From the NCBI RefSeq assembly GCF_000716545.1, contig NZ_JNWZ01000002.1:124001-188000 (forward strand): DNA of 64,000 nucleotides, read 5' to 3'. Position 1 is the first letter of the stretch. Each line of letters starts with the position of its first letter. Below the pieces are notes generated by a model. It had not been told where the DNA came from, made no database searches, and saw only the letters and a program-made list of their open reading frames with translations. Positions 1 through 8,976 of this stretch are shown here, one piece after another. The DNA is from Kitasatospora phosalacinea (GTDB lineage Bacteria; Actinomycetota; Actinomycetes; Streptomycetales; Streptomycetaceae). The translations under genes and the position numbers were made by a program.

Positions 1-270
1 GGCGGCGGCGACGGCGGAGGCGGCCCGGCGGGCCGCCTCGTCACGCCGGATCAGCAGGTACGCCGAACCGGTGAAGAGCGCCGACAGCGGCACCCACATC
101 AACTGGTACCAGTAGAAGAACGGCAGCCCGCCGAACTCCGGCGAGGTCTTGCTGTAGGACGGCACCCACAGCATCACCACCACCGGCACCAGCAGGCACA
201 GCCCGGCCAGCACCCGGGCGGGGGAGACCACGGGCGGTGCGCCCGGGGCGGAGACTTGGGACGACGACAC
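1..270 (-). CDS. DUF3311 small membrane protein (partial)
   Basis: The coding sequence starts at a GTG at 270 and runs off the left edge; 90 codons are visible. A GGAG ribosome-binding site lies a few bases upstream of the GTG. The N-terminus has a hydrophobic helix (RVLAGLCLLVPVVVMLWV) followed by the family-typical GLPFFYWYQLMWVPLSALF segment, which is the DUF3311 pattern. In actinobacteria such proteins usually sit just before, and overlap, a sodium:solute symporter gene, which would lie beyond the edge. The helper role in transport is inference. The C-terminus is not visible. Confidence 0.8.
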   Translation of the reverse strand, partial: MSSSQVSAPGAPPVVSPARVLAGLCLLVPVVVMLWVPSYSKTSPEFGGLPFFYWYQLMWVPLSALFTGSAYLLIRRDEAARRAASAVAAA

Positions 271-443
271 GAGCGGCTCCGGAGGATGACGGGGAGTCAC
301 CTCAGTGGCGCCGCAGCGCACGTGGGCGTGCGCCCGCCGAGCAGCACCCTCGGTGATCGGAAGGTCCCCGAGAGGGTAGGGCAGCGGGGTGACCGTTGTC
401 ACTACCTCGTCAACCTGATCGCGGGGACCACCCGGACGCGCCG

Positions 444-1229
444 CTACGCGGGACGGTTCAGCCTGGTGATGAACTTGTACCTGTCGCCGCGGTAGATCGA
501 GCGCACCCACTCCACCGGGGCGCCGTCCGCGTCGAAGGAGTGCCGGGACAGCTGCAGCATCGGCAGGCCCAGGTCGGAGCCGAGCAGGCCGGCCTCGCGC
601 GGGTTGGCGAGGGTGGTCTCGATGGTCTCCTCGGCCTCCGCGACCGTCACCCCGTAGACCTCGCGCAGCGCGGTGTACAGCGAGTTGTGCTTGGCCAGGT
701 TGCGCCGCAGCGCGGGGAAGCGCTTGGCGGACAGGTGCGCCACCTCGATCGCCATCGGGTCGCCGTTGGCCAGGCGCAGCCGCTCGATCCGCAGCACCCG
801 GCCGCCCGGCTTGATGTCCAGCAGCGGGGCGAGCCGCTCGTCGGCGGAGATGTAGGCGACCTCGACCAGCCGGGAGGTGGGCTCCAGGCCCTGGGCGCGC
901 ATGTCCTCGGTGTACGAGGTGAGCTGGAGGGCCTGGGCGACCTTCGGCTTGGCCACGAAGGTGCCCTTGCCCTGGATGCGCTCCAGCCGCCCCTCGACGA
1001 CCAGTTCCTGCAGGGCCTGCCGGACGGTGGTGCGCGAGGTGTCGAACTGGGCGGCCAGCGCGCGCTCCGGCGGGACCGGCGTGCCGGCCGGCTGGGTCTC
1101 GGTCAGCTGCAGCAGGTGCCGCTTGAGGCCGTAGTACTTGGGGACCCGGGCCGTGGCGGTGGCAGGGCCGGTCTGGATCGGCACGGTGGAGCCCTCGGCG
1201 AGCGCCGCCGTGTCCCTGTCGCCACTCAT
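444..1229 (-). CDS. dasR: DasR, GntR/HutC-family regulator of amino-sugar metabolism
   Basis: 261 residues from the ATG at 1229, which has a GGAG site about 10 bases upstream. The protein has an N-terminal winged helix (about residues 31-100; recognition segment [19 protein letters not shown]) and a C-terminal UTRA effector domain. Segments such as [17 protein letters not shown] and SVEWVRS-type ends agree closely with the S. coelicolor DasR sequence as I remember it. DasR is a global repressor that binds boxes of the form ACTGGTCTAGACCAGT and is released by phosphorylated glucosamine derivatives. Here dasR lies downstream of dasABCD on the same strand. In S. coelicolor I remember it as next to dasA and divergent. 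A strong hairpin at 1362-1402 separates it from dasD, so it probably has its own promoter; I see no clear box directly before it. Confidence 0.95.
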   Translation of the reverse strand: MSGDRDTAALAEGSTVPIQTGPATATARVPKYYGLKRHLLQLTETQPAGTPVPPERALAAQFDTSRTTVRQALQELVVEGRLERIQGKGTFVAKPKVAQALQLTSYTEDMRAQGLEPTSRLVEVAYISADERLAPLLDIKPGGRVLRIERLRLANGDPMAIEVAHLSAKRFPALRRNLAKHNSLYTALREVYGVTVAEAEETIETTLANPREAGLLGSDLGLPMLQLSRHSFDADGAPVEWVRSIYRGDRYKFITRLNRPA

Positions 1230-1361
1230 GGCAGCTCTCACTCCTCGTTGGAGGCGGTCCCTTAACGGACCCCTAAGTCCTATGTAACAGCACATGTTTG
1301 CACGCGCGGGAGAACAAACGTGAGCCCCCGGCCGCATTCGGCGCGGGCCGCCGGGTACGCG

Positions 1362-1402
1362 ACGGGCCCGGGACGGGCGCCAGGCGCCCGTCCCGGGCCC
1401 GT
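1362..1402 (-). terminator. Hairpin terminator between dasD and dasR
   Basis: A 20-base arm (1362-1381) pairs perfectly with 1383-1402, leaving one central base; it is symmetrical and very GC-rich. It lies just past the stop of dasD in the direction of transcription and would limit read-through into dasR. There is no T-tract, as is usual in Streptomyces. Confidence 0.8.
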
Positions 1403-1412
1403 CCCGAGCGTC

Positions 1413-2987
1413 TCAGCCGGCCTGGGCGGCCGTCACCGCGAGCCCCGCGAGGGCTTCCGCCGCGGCGATCGCGCAGACCCGGGAGCCGCCGTAGGTGGCC
1501 AGCGTGGTCACCCCGCGCGGGGCGAACAGCTCGGCCACGCCGTGGGCGGTGCCGATCTCCACCACCACCGCGTCCGGCCGGTGCTCGACCAGGGCCAGCG
1601 CGGCCCGGCGCATCCAGGCGTGCCGGTGGACGTCGCGCACCACCAGCACCAGCGGGCGGCCGACGGCCGCGCCCGCCAGCGGGGCGGTGTCGATCTCGAC
1701 GTCGTCGGCGGCGACCTCGACGTGCAGCAGGCCGGAGCCCTCGGTCACGGTCGCGGGCGGGGCGACCCGGGTGGAGGTGGTGCCGGGCACCAGCTCGGCC
1801 AGCGGACCGGCCACCCCCCAGGGGGTCTCGTCGCCGACCGCGATGTTCGCGGCCGGGGAGAACTCGACCACGTGCGGGACGCCGCCCAGCGGGCGGAGCT
1901 CGCCGGTGACCCGCAGCGCCCGGCGGGCGGCGGTCAGGCCGACGCCGACCTCGGCCTGCTGGCCGACCAGCGCGGCTCGCACCCCGGCCGACCAGCGGGC
2001 GACGGCCCGGTTGCGCTCGGCGGCCTCGTGCAGGCGCTCGACGGACAGCCGGCCCTCGCGGACCGCCCAGACCAGGGCGTCGCGCAGGTAGACGAAGGCG
2101 TCCTCGTCCTGCAGGCCGCCGCCGACGCAGATGGTGTCGGCGCCGGCCGCGACGGCCCGCACCGAGCCGGCCGCGACGCCGTGGGTGCCGGAGATGGCGC
2201 CCATCTCGATGCCGTCGGTGACGATCAGCCCGTCGAAGCCGAGCTCCTCGCGGAGCAGGCCGGTCAGGATGCGCTGCGACATGGTCGCGGGCAGCTGGGC
2301 GTCGTAGGCGTCGAACAGGATGTGCGCGGTCATGATGCTCTTCACGCCGGCCGCGATGGCGGCGCGGAAGGGCAGCAGGTGCTCGGCGAACTGGTCGAGC
2401 GCGAGGTCGATCCGGGGCAGGCCCAGGTGCGAGTCGCCGGCCGTGTCGCCGTGGCCGGGGAAGTGCTTGGCGCAGGCCGCGACGCCGGCGGACTGCAGGC
2501 CGCGGACGTACGCGGCGGTGTGGCGGGCGGCGAGGTCGCCGTAGCCGCCGAAGGACCGGACGCCGATCACCGGGTTGTCCGGGTTGGAGTTGACGTCCGC
2601 GTCGGGCGCGTAGTTGAGGTTCACGCCGACGCCGGCCAGGTCGAACCCGATGGAGCGGGCGACCCGCTCGGTGAGGTCGGTGTCGTCGACCTCACCGAGC
2701 GCCAGGTTGCCCGGGTAGGAGGAACCGCTGACCACCTCGAGGCGGGTGACGTCGCCGCCCTCCTCGTCGGTGGCGACCAGCAGGTCCCCGTTGAGCGCGT
2801 ACAGCTCCGAGGTGAGCGCGGCGACCTGCTGCGGGGTGCGGATGTTGCGGCCGAACAGGGCGACGCCGCCGAGTTCGCCGTCGCCCAGTCTGCGGCGCAG
2901 CCACTCGGGCGCGGTCAGACCGGCGAAGCCGGGCTGCAGGACCGCTCCGGCGTCGCGGAGGAGATCGGCGCTTTCCGTACCGGGCAT
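1413..2987 (-). CDS. dasD: DasD-like beta-N-acetylglucosaminidase, GH3
   Basis: 524 residues. It carries the NagZ-type glycoside hydrolase family 3 signature: KHFPGHGDTAGDSH at residues 174-187, whose DSH histidine (187) is the expected general acid/base, and VTDGIEMG with the nucleophile Asp258. There is no signal peptide, so it should act in the cytoplasm, cutting imported N,N'-diacetylchitobiose to GlcNAc. It follows dasC by 63 bases with a purine-rich ribosome-binding site, in the same operon direction. In S. coelicolor the GH3 gene after dasC is known as dasD, and the order matches here. The C-terminal third (from about residue 350) is a Rossmann-like GH3_C domain. Confidence 0.9.
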   Translation of the reverse strand: MPGTESADLLRDAGAVLQPGFAGLTAPEWLRRRLGDGELGGVALFGRNIRTPQQVAALTSELYALNGDLLVATDEEGGDVTRLEVVSGSSYPGNLALGEVDDTDLTERVARSIGFDLAGVGVNLNYAPDADVNSNPDNPVIGVRSFGGYGDLAARHTAAYVRGLQSAGVAACAKHFPGHGDTAGDSHLGLPRIDLALDQFAEHLLPFRAAIAAGVKSIMTAHILFDAYDAQLPATMSQRILTGLLREELGFDGLIVTDGIEMGAISGTHGVAAGSVRAVAAGADTICVGGGLQDEDAFVYLRDALVWAVREGRLSVERLHEAAERNRAVARWSAGVRAALVGQQAEVGVGLTAARRALRVTGELRPLGGVPHVVEFSPAANIAVGDETPWGVAGPLAELVPGTTSTRVAPPATVTEGSGLLHVEVAADDVEIDTAPLAGAAVGRPLVLVVRDVHRHAWMRRAALALVEHRPDAVVVEIGTAHGVAELFAPRGVTTLATYGGSRVCAIAAAEALAGLAVTAAQAG

Positions 2988-3050
2988 CGCCTTGGTTCCT
3001 TCCCTGGAGGTGAGAGGTGTTTCGGGTGCGGTGATGGTGGGGAAGGGGGC

Positions 3051-3971
3051 TCAGCCCTTGACCGCACCGGCGGTGAGACCCGCCGACACCTTCTTCTGGA
3101 AGAACACGAACAGGATGATCACGGGCAGCGAGACCAGCAGGCCGCCGGCCATCTGCGAGCCGTAGTCCGCCGCGCGGGTCGGCGAGGACGAGTAGGCGGT
3201 CAGCCAGACCATCGAGGTCTTGGTGTGGCCGCTGTTCAGCAGCACGCTGGCGACGATGAACTCGTTCCAGGCCTGGATCCAGCTGTAGACCGCGGTGGTG
3301 ACCAGGCCGGGCAGGGTCAGCGGCAGGATGACGCGGAAGAACGCGCCCCACTGGGTGCAGCCGTCGACCATCGCGGCCTCGTCCAGCTCCGGCGGGATGT
3401 TCACGATGAACGAGCGCAGCGTCCAGATCACGTACGGGACGGTGAAGACCAGGTAGGCGAGGATGACGCCGAACAGGTTGCCGGTCATGTTGGCGTTGTT
3501 CATCACCACGAACAGCGGGATGAGGATCGCGATCAGCGGCACCATCTGGACCACCAGCATGGTGACGATGAAGAAGCTGCGGCCGCGGAAGTTGAACCGG
3601 GCCACGGCGACGGCGGCCAGGAAGCCGACCGCGACGCCGAGCACCACCGCGCCCACGGTCAGGAACAGCGTGCTGCGCAGGGCCGGGAGGAAGTCGGCGT
3701 CGTCGAAGATCGTCCGGTAGCTGTCCAGCGAGAACGTGGACGGCCAGAACGTCGGGTCCTGGGCGATCAGGTCCTTGTTGGTCTTGAAGGTGGTGATGAT
3801 CATCCAGTAGATCGGAAAGGCCATGATCAGCGCGGCGAACAGCGCGACGGCGTTCCAGACCCAGGTCATGGCGCTGCTGCGGCCGACCTCGGTCTCCTTG
3901 GACTTCTTCGCCTTCTTGACCGGAGCCGGCACCGGCTGGGTCTGCGGAGCGGTGGAAAGGACGTCGCTCAT
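3051..3971 (-). CDS. dasC: DasC, chitobiose ABC transporter permease
   Basis: 306 residues, MalG-type inner-membrane permease of the carbohydrate-uptake-1 family. A charged N-terminal tail (KKAKKSKE) precedes six predicted membrane helices, and the cytoplasmic EAA loop that contacts the ATPase is at about residues 198-222 (EAAMVDGC...ILPLTLPG). Its ATG overlaps the dasB stop by four bases (ATGA), so translation is coupled. Together with DasB it forms the channel for N,N'-diacetylchitobiose. No ATPase gene is nearby; in Streptomyces the shared ATPase MsiK, encoded elsewhere, serves these systems. Confidence 0.93.
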   Translation of the reverse strand: MSDVLSTAPQTQPVPAPVKKAKKSKETEVGRSSAMTWVWNAVALFAALIMAFPIYWMIITTFKTNKDLIAQDPTFWPSTFSLDSYRTIFDDADFLPALRSTLFLTVGAVVLGVAVGFLAAVAVARFNFRGRSFFIVTMLVVQMVPLIAILIPLFVVMNNANMTGNLFGVILAYLVFTVPYVIWTLRSFIVNIPPELDEAAMVDGCTQWGAFFRVILPLTLPGLVTTAVYSWIQAWNEFIVASVLLNSGHTKTSMVWLTAYSSSPTRAADYGSQMAGGLLVSLPVIILFVFFQKKVSAGLTAGAVKG

Positions 3972-4957
3972 CGCTCGTTGGCTCCGATCTTGAGCATCTG
4001 GCGGATGTAGTACACGAGCACCGCCAGCATCATGAGGATCATCACGATGGAGATGACCGAGGCGTTGCTGTACTGCGAGGAGCCGACCCCGTGCATGTAC
4101 AGGTAGGTGCCGATGGTCTGGTAGCCGCTCTCGGGGGAGGCGTTGCGCAGCGAGTAGATCTGCGCGAACACCTGGAAGTCCCAGATGAAGCTCAGCGCGG
4201 TGCTGATCATCAGGAAGGGCCGGATGACCGGGAGGGTCACGTGGCGGAAGGCCTGGAGGTTGTTGGCGCCGTCCAGCTTGGCGGCCTCCATCAGCTCCTT
4301 GGGCACCTGGGTGAGCGCCGCGTACAGGCCCAGCACCAGGAAGGGCAGGGCGCCCCAGATGACGACGGCGGCGCCGACCACGTACAGGCCGACGGTCGAG
4401 TCGGCGAACCAGTCGTAGTGCTTCCAGGTCTCGTCGCCGGTGAGCAGGTAGGCGATGTAGTCGACCACGCCGCTGTTGGAGGAGAACATCCAGCGGAAGA
4501 CCTGGCCGTTGACCAGCGCCGGGATCGCCCAGACGAACATCATCACGGTGAAGAACGTGATCCGGACCCAGGCGGAGACCCGGTTGAGCAGCAGCGCGAG
4601 CAGCATGCCCAGCACCATGGAGAGGATGACCAGCTCCGCGGTGAAGTAGACCGAGCGCAGGATCACGTCCCAGAAGGCGCCGTCGCCCAGCACCTTGCTG
4701 TACCCGTCGAAGCCGATGTAGCTGGCCCGCTCCGGGTGCGCCAGGTAGGCGAACTTGTTGACGTTCTGGAACGACAGGTCGATCAGTTTGTAGATCGGGT
4801 ACACCAGGACGCCCGCGAGCACGACGACGGCGGGCAGCAGGAGGGTGTAGGGAATGTACTGGCCGCCCGCGAAGACGCCGCGCCGCTGCGGCTTCTTCAC
4901 CGGGGCGGGCCCCTGGCTTTCGGACCGTGTCACGGTCTCGTTGGTGGTCACGCTCAT
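3968..4957 (-). CDS. dasB: DasB, chitobiose ABC transporter permease
   Basis: 329 residues, MalF-type permease. I chose the ATG at 4957 (MSVTTNETV...) because AAGGA lies at good distance upstream; the frame is open further but without a good site. The N-terminus is cytoplasmic and basic (KKPQRRG), followed by six membrane helices. The EAA loop reads ELMEAAKLDGANNLQAFRH, then VTLPVIRP. It is the second gene of the das operon after dasA and overlaps dasC by four bases. Specificity for chitobiose is inferred from the operon and the high similarity of the whole locus to S. coelicolor das. Confidence 0.93.
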   Translation of the reverse strand: MSVTTNETVTRSESQGPAPVKKPQRRGVFAGGQYIPYTLLLPAVVVLAGVLVYPIYKLIDLSFQNVNKFAYLAHPERASYIGFDGYSKVLGDGAFWDVILRSVYFTAELVILSMVLGMLLALLLNRVSAWVRITFFTVMMFVWAIPALVNGQVFRWMFSSNSGVVDYIAYLLTGDETWKHYDWFADSTVGLYVVGAAVVIWGALPFLVLGLYAALTQVPKELMEAAKLDGANNLQAFRHVTLPVIRPFLMISTALSFIWDFQVFAQIYSLRNASPESGYQTIGTYLYMHGVGSSQYSNASVISIVMILMMLAVLVYYIRQMLKIGANER

Positions 4958-5113
4958 CAGGGTCCTTCCCGGGCCCGCGGATCTGATCGGTCCTGGCGCA
5001 CGGGTGGGCAGCCCGCGTGATCGCGGACTGCCCACCCCCTAACCTGCGCTCAGTGCGTGGTCGCTCCGGGGAGTTCCGGACCCCCCGGCCCGACCTTGCG
5101 GTTCAGTTGGCTG

Positions 5114-6430
5114 TCAGCCGTTCAGGGCACCGACGACCTTGTCCTCGGCCTTCTTGAGCTCGGCGGCCGGGTCGCCACCGGCGGCGATCGCGCTGAGGGC
5201 GTTCTTCAGCTCGGTCTCGTTGGTGCCGGACCACAGCGGGGAGTTCGGGATGAACCAGGTCTTGCCCTGCGCGGCGTTGCCGGCGGCCTCGTTCGCCGGG
5301 TCGGCGGCCTTGAAGGCGTCGACCAGGTTCTTGGCGTTCGGGATCGCGTGCTTGGCGAGCGCGGTCTGCTGCGCGGTGTTGGTGAAGATCTGCAGGAAGG
5401 TCGCGCCCAGGCCCGCGTTCTTCGCCTTCTCCGGGACGGCCAGGTCCGAGCCGCCGAGGAACGCCGGGGTCGGGTCGCCGGCCGCCGCGCCCGGGAGGGC
5501 GATGGTGGCGAGCTTGTCCTTGAGGTCCGGGTTGCCGTTCTTCGGGTCGATGACCGAGCCGACCTCCCAGCCGTTGCCGACGATGGCGGCGATGTTGCCC
5601 TGCGCCATGCGGGCGTCCTGGTCGGTCTCGTCGACGGTGGTGCCGCCGACCGAGTACGCCTTCTGCAGCTCGTTCCAGGTGTTGATGCCCTCGACGAACT
5701 TCGGGTCGGTCAGGGTGCTGGCCCACTTGCCGCCGGAGCTCTTGCCGATGACGCTGTCCACGCCGTAGGAGCCGGCGCCGAAGGAGACGGCGGTGTACCA
5801 GTTCTTGCCCGGCAGGTACAGGGCGGAGAAGTTGGCGGTGCCGGCGTTGGCGGCCTTGACCTTGTCCAGAGCGGCCTTCAGCTCGGCCAGGGTGGTGGGC
5901 GGCGCGGTGACGCCGGCCTTCTCGAACAGGTCCTTGCGGTAGATCATGACGCGGGCGCCGGCGTAGTACGGGACGGCGTAGGTCTTGGCGCCGTCGCCCG
6001 ACTTGCCGGAGGCGGCCAGCGAGTCCAGCCACTTGTCCGAGTTGTCGAACTTGCTCTTGACCGAGGTGAGGTCGACGAAGGACTCGGCGTCGATGTACTT
6101 GGCGGCCTGGGTGTTGCCGATCTCGATCGCGTCGGGCGCGTTGTCCGAGAGGAGGGCGGTGTCGACCTTGGTGGTGTAGTTGGACCAGGTCTGCCACTGG
6201 ATGTCGACGTCGGCGCCGGTCTCGTTCTTGAACTGCGTCTTGGCAGCCTCGACGACCTCCGGCCACTGCTTCTGGGCGTCGTCCATCAGCCAGACGGTGA
6301 TCTTCTTGCCCTTGCCGTCCTTGCTGAGGATGTCGCTCGACTTGGCGCCGTCGGACGAAGAAGACGAGGAGCAAGCCGAGGCGACGAGCACGGTGGCGAT
6401 AGCGGCCACGGCTGCGATCTTGCGGTTCAA
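5114..6430 (-). CDS. dasA: DasA, chitobiose-binding lipoprotein
   Basis: 438 residues from a TTG codon at 6430; GGAGG stands four bases upstream (GGAGGATGGT-TTG), and the signal sequence NRKIAAVAAIATVLVASAC starts right after it. Longer starts would put about 70 unrelated residues before the signal. The lipobox VASAC predicts lipid anchoring and the mature protein is a family-1 solute-binding protein (KITVWLMDDAQKQWPEV at the N-terminus; VPYYAGARVMIYRKDLFE later). It delivers N,N'-diacetylchitobiose to DasBC. Three DasR-box-like sequences lie upstream (6580-6698), consistent with repression by DasR. It is first in the das operon, with a 156-base gap to dasB. Confidence 0.93.
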   Translation of the reverse strand: MNRKIAAVAAIATVLVASACSSSSSSDGAKSSDILSKDGKGKKITVWLMDDAQKQWPEVVEAAKTQFKNETGADVDIQWQTWSNYTTKVDTALLSDNAPDAIEIGNTQAAKYIDAESFVDLTSVKSKFDNSDKWLDSLAASGKSGDGAKTYAVPYYAGARVMIYRKDLFEKAGVTAPPTTLAELKAALDKVKAANAGTANFSALYLPGKNWYTAVSFGAGSYGVDSVIGKSSGGKWASTLTDPKFVEGINTWNELQKAYSVGGTTVDETDQDARMAQGNIAAIVGNGWEVGSVIDPKNGNPDLKDKLATIALPGAAAGDPTPAFLGGSDLAVPEKAKNAGLGATFLQIFTNTAQQTALAKHAIPNAKNLVDAFKAADPANEAAGNAAQGKTWFIPNSPLWSGTNETELKNALSAIAAGGDPAAELKKAEDKVVGALNG

Positions 6431-6579
6431 ACCATCCTCCAGAGGGATGAGCAAGGTAGGGCACCGGGCTGCTGGGCCGACTGGCCTGGAGCTGCGTCGT
6501 GCCTTAGGGGGAACGTCACCGGGTGACACGGATACGAACTGCCGGGGCCGGCGGGCCGATCCGTGAGGTGGAGTAGACC

Positions 6580-6595
6580 ATTGGTTTAGACCAAC
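6580..6595. promoter_or_regulatory. DasR box 1 upstream of dasA
   Basis: ATTGGTTTAGACCAAC, with TTGGT/ACCAA arms; it agrees with the DasR consensus ACTGGTCTAGACCAGT at all central positions except one C-to-T. A further half-site (TAGACCA, 6574-6580) abuts it in the opposite sense. It lies about 150 bases before the dasA start. Confidence 0.85.
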
Positions 6596-6603
6596 GCCTG
6601 GAG

Positions 6604-6619
6604 GTTGGCATGGACCAAT
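6604..6619. promoter_or_regulatory. DasR box-like sequence 2 (weak) upstream of dasA
   Basis: GTTGGCATGGACCAAT keeps the outer TTGG/CCAA arms but differs from the TGGTCTAGACCA core at three of 12 positions. It starts 24 bases from the start of box 1. It may act only together with its neighbours. Confidence 0.5.
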
Positions 6620-6682
6620 GACGAGCGTCAAGGGTTCAAAGAGCGGTTGCACAAGCCGTTATCAACGCTTGACTCGGCCGTG

Positions 6683-6698
6683 TTGGACTGGACCAAGT
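6683..6698. promoter_or_regulatory. DasR box 3 in the dasA-dasA2 region
   Basis: TTGGACTGGACCAAGT; arms TTGG/CCAA, with 12 of 14 positions matching TTGGTCTAGACCAA. S. coelicolor dasA also has more than one DasR site. It is too far (over 900 bases) from dasA2 to be part of that promoter. Confidence 0.7.
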
Positions 6699-7561
6699 CC
6701 GGGAGGAAATGGGACCTATCGGGGCAACGGAATGTCCGGAGCGCCACTGGACCACTCCCGGAACGGAGGGCGGGCGCCCCGCGCGCGGCACATTCGCGCG
6801 GTCATGTCAACCCCCGGTCCGGGGCCGGGCGGTGGCGAGGGGCGCACCCCCGGCCCGCCGGACGCGGCGCGTCCGCCCCGCGCGCCCCGGCGCCCGCCCC
6901 CGCGGGCGCGGGCGCGGGGCGGCCCGGTCCGATCCGAAAGCGGCGGGGTTTTCCGGCTTAATGCCGCGGCCCAATACCGGAGCCGCTCTCCCCGGTTTTC
7001 CGGTCGGCCCGGCAATGCCGGGGCCGGAATCGCGGCCGGCACTTCCGTGGATTTCCCCGCCCGCCGACGGCGGGCGCCGCCGCGCGGCCCGTGGGCGCCC
7101 GGTGTTTCGCCCCGCCGCGGCCCCGGCCGGCGGTCGTCCGGCCGTCCGGGGGCGGCCGTGCCGGGGGCCGGGTCGGGATCGCGCCGAGGCCGCGTCCGGG
7201 TGCGCCGCCGCAGCTTCCGGCGCCGCGCGGGCGGGCGGCCCCCGGCGGCACCGATCCCGCTCCCGGGGTGAGTCGTGCGTATCCGACGGACGCCGCTCCG
7301 CCCCGCCCCGCCCCGGCGGCCGGACCGGGGCGGGGCCGCCCCGCGCCGGGCGGGCGTTTTCCGGCCGCCGCGCCCGATAAACCGGGCACCGGCGATTTCG
7401 GCAATTGCGCTCGACGCGCCCGGTTCACCGAGGGTCACCTTAAGTGAGCCTAAAGTCATGCGCGGGCCGTGGCTCCGCCGGACCTTGACGTGGCCGGGCC
7501 AAGGAACACAACGGATTGACAACGAGCAGGGTGCGAAACCGCACCCGCGTTGACGCCTCAA
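6699..7561. other. Long non-coding stretch between dasA and dasA2
   Basis: About 860 bases of extremely GC-rich sequence (runs of CCGG, GGCC, GCCCCG) without a convincing gene; the open frames here lack family features and ribosome-binding sites. Near the end, composition drops to normal (7430-7545: GGTCACCTTAAGTGAGCC, TGACGTGG, GGATTGACAACG), probably the promoter zone of dasA2. I see no recognisable RNA gene. Confidence 0.5.
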
Positions 7562-7577
7562 AATGGTCTAGGCCAGG
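7562..7577. promoter_or_regulatory. DasR box upstream of dasA2 (site A)
   Basis: AATGGTCTAGGCCAGG; 11 of 12 core positions match TGGTCTAGACCA. It ends 59 bases before the GTG of dasA2. Confidence 0.8.
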
Positions 7578-7586
7578 ATCCGGAAA

Positions 7587-7602
7587 TCTGGTCTGTACCA
7601 CC
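7587..7602. promoter_or_regulatory. DasR box upstream of dasA2 (site B)
   Basis: TCTGGTCTGTACCACC; 10 of 12 core positions match. It starts 25 bases from the start of site A, a spacing close to that of the first two boxes before dasA (24 bases). Confidence 0.7.
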
Positions 7603-7636
7603 GCGCAGACCTCCCCGCCCCTATCCGGAGGATTGC

Positions 7637-8938
7637 GTGAAGCGTCAGGTACTGGCCACGCTCAGCACCGCTGCCCTGCTGGCCACCGCCGCGGGCTGCT
7701 CGTCCGGCAGCCCGTCGCCTTCACCGACGAACGTCGACACGAAGGACATGACCGGCAGCGTGACCGTCTGGCTGATGAACGACGCCCAGAAGAGCTGGCC
7801 CGACCTGGTCCAGCAGGTCAACGACGAGTTCGCCCAGAAGTACCCGAAGGTCCAGATCAAGCTCAGCTACCACGAGTGGGGGACCAAGGTCAGCGAGCTG
7901 GACGCCGCGCTCTCCTCCGGCCAGGCCCCGGACGTGGTCGAGCTGGGCAACACCGAGACCCTGAAGTACATGGTCAACGGCTCGCTGCTGAAGCTGGACC
8001 GCACGACCTTCGACAACTCCGACAACTGGATCAAGGGTCTCGCCGAGACCTGCACCTACAAGGAATCGCTCTACTGCGTGCCCTACTACGCGGGCGCCCG
8101 CGTCGGCCTCTACAACTCGAAGATGTTCCAGGACGCCACCGGCAGCCCGGAACTCCCGCAGAACGAGGACCAGATGCTCAGCGCCCTCGACAAGGTCGCG
8201 AACAAGTACAAGGGCACCCCCGGCTACTCGGCGCTGTACCTGCCCGGCCCCTACTGGTACGCCGCGATGTCCTACGTCAACGCGTACGGCGGCGCGATCG
8301 CCAAGTACGACTCGTCCGGCCTCTGGCACGGCACCCTGCACGACCCCAAGTCGCTGCAGGGCCTCCAGCACTTCGTCGACCTGGTGCGCAAGTACAACAA
8401 GAACGACCTCAAGGTCAACGAGCAGGACCAGGCCAAGGTGCTCGGCCACGAGAAGGCCGGCCTGATCTACGCCAACGGCTGGGAGCAGAGCGTGGCCACC
8501 GCCCCGATCACCGGCACCCCGGCGCTGCAGGACGTGCTCAAGGTCGCCGCGATGCCCGGCCCCAACGACAAGCCGCTGCCGTCCTTCATCGGCGGCTCCG
8601 ACCTGGCGGTCACCGCCAAGTCGCAGAACGCCCAGGCGGCCGCCGACTGGGTGCGGATGTTCACCAGCACCAAGTCCGAGCAGGTGCTGGTCGACAAGGA
8701 CACCCTGCCCAACAACCTGGTCCAGCTCGCCCCGATGAAGAACAAGCCCACCACCGCCGCGGCCGCCAACGCGGTGCAGGACGCCTGGTTCACCCCGGCC
8801 GCCCCCGGCTGGGGCGCGGTCGAGAAGCAGGGCGTGCTGACCGCCATGCTGAACGCGATCTTCGCCGGCAAGGGCGTCGAGGAGGCCGCCAAGGAGGCCG
8901 ACGCCCAGATCGACGGCCTGATCAACAACGCGGGCTGA
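7637..8938 (+). CDS. DasA-like sugar-binding lipoprotein ('dasA2'), orphan
   Basis: 433 residues from the GTG at 7637, with GGAGGA five bases upstream. The signal peptide KRQVLATLSTAALLATAAGC ends in a lipobox-like Cys. The mature part is clearly a paralogue of DasA: VTVWLMNDAQKSWPDLV and VPYYAGARVGLYNSKMF correspond to VTVWLMDDAQKQWPEV and VPYYAGARVMIYRKDLF. No permease genes follow; the next gene encodes a SIS-domain protein. The two DasR boxes in front put it in the DasR regulon. It may share DasBC or another permease pair for a related amino-sugar oligomer; the ligand is unknown. Confidence 0.88.
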   Translation: MKRQVLATLSTAALLATAAGCSSGSPSPSPTNVDTKDMTGSVTVWLMNDAQKSWPDLVQQVNDEFAQKYPKVQIKLSYHEWGTKVSELDAALSSGQAPDVVELGNTETLKYMVNGSLLKLDRTTFDNSDNWIKGLAETCTYKESLYCVPYYAGARVGLYNSKMFQDATGSPELPQNEDQMLSALDKVANKYKGTPGYSALYLPGPYWYAAMSYVNAYGGAIAKYDSSGLWHGTLHDPKSLQGLQHFVDLVRKYNKNDLKVNEQDQAKVLGHEKAGLIYANGWEQSVATAPITGTPALQDVLKVAAMPGPNDKPLPSFIGGSDLAVTAKSQNAQAAADWVRMFTSTKSEQVLVDKDTLPNNLVQLAPMKNKPTTAAAANAVQDAWFTPAAPGWGAVEKQGVLTAMLNAIFAGKGVEEAAKEADAQIDGLINNAG

Positions 8939-8976
8939 CCGGGCGCCGGCCGGCCGGCCGCGTCCCGAAGCCTGAG

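Noticed and set aside
6717..7561. Long open frames in the GC-rich gap between dasA and dasA2
   Set aside because: Arg/Pro/Gly-rich in every frame, no start context, no family features.
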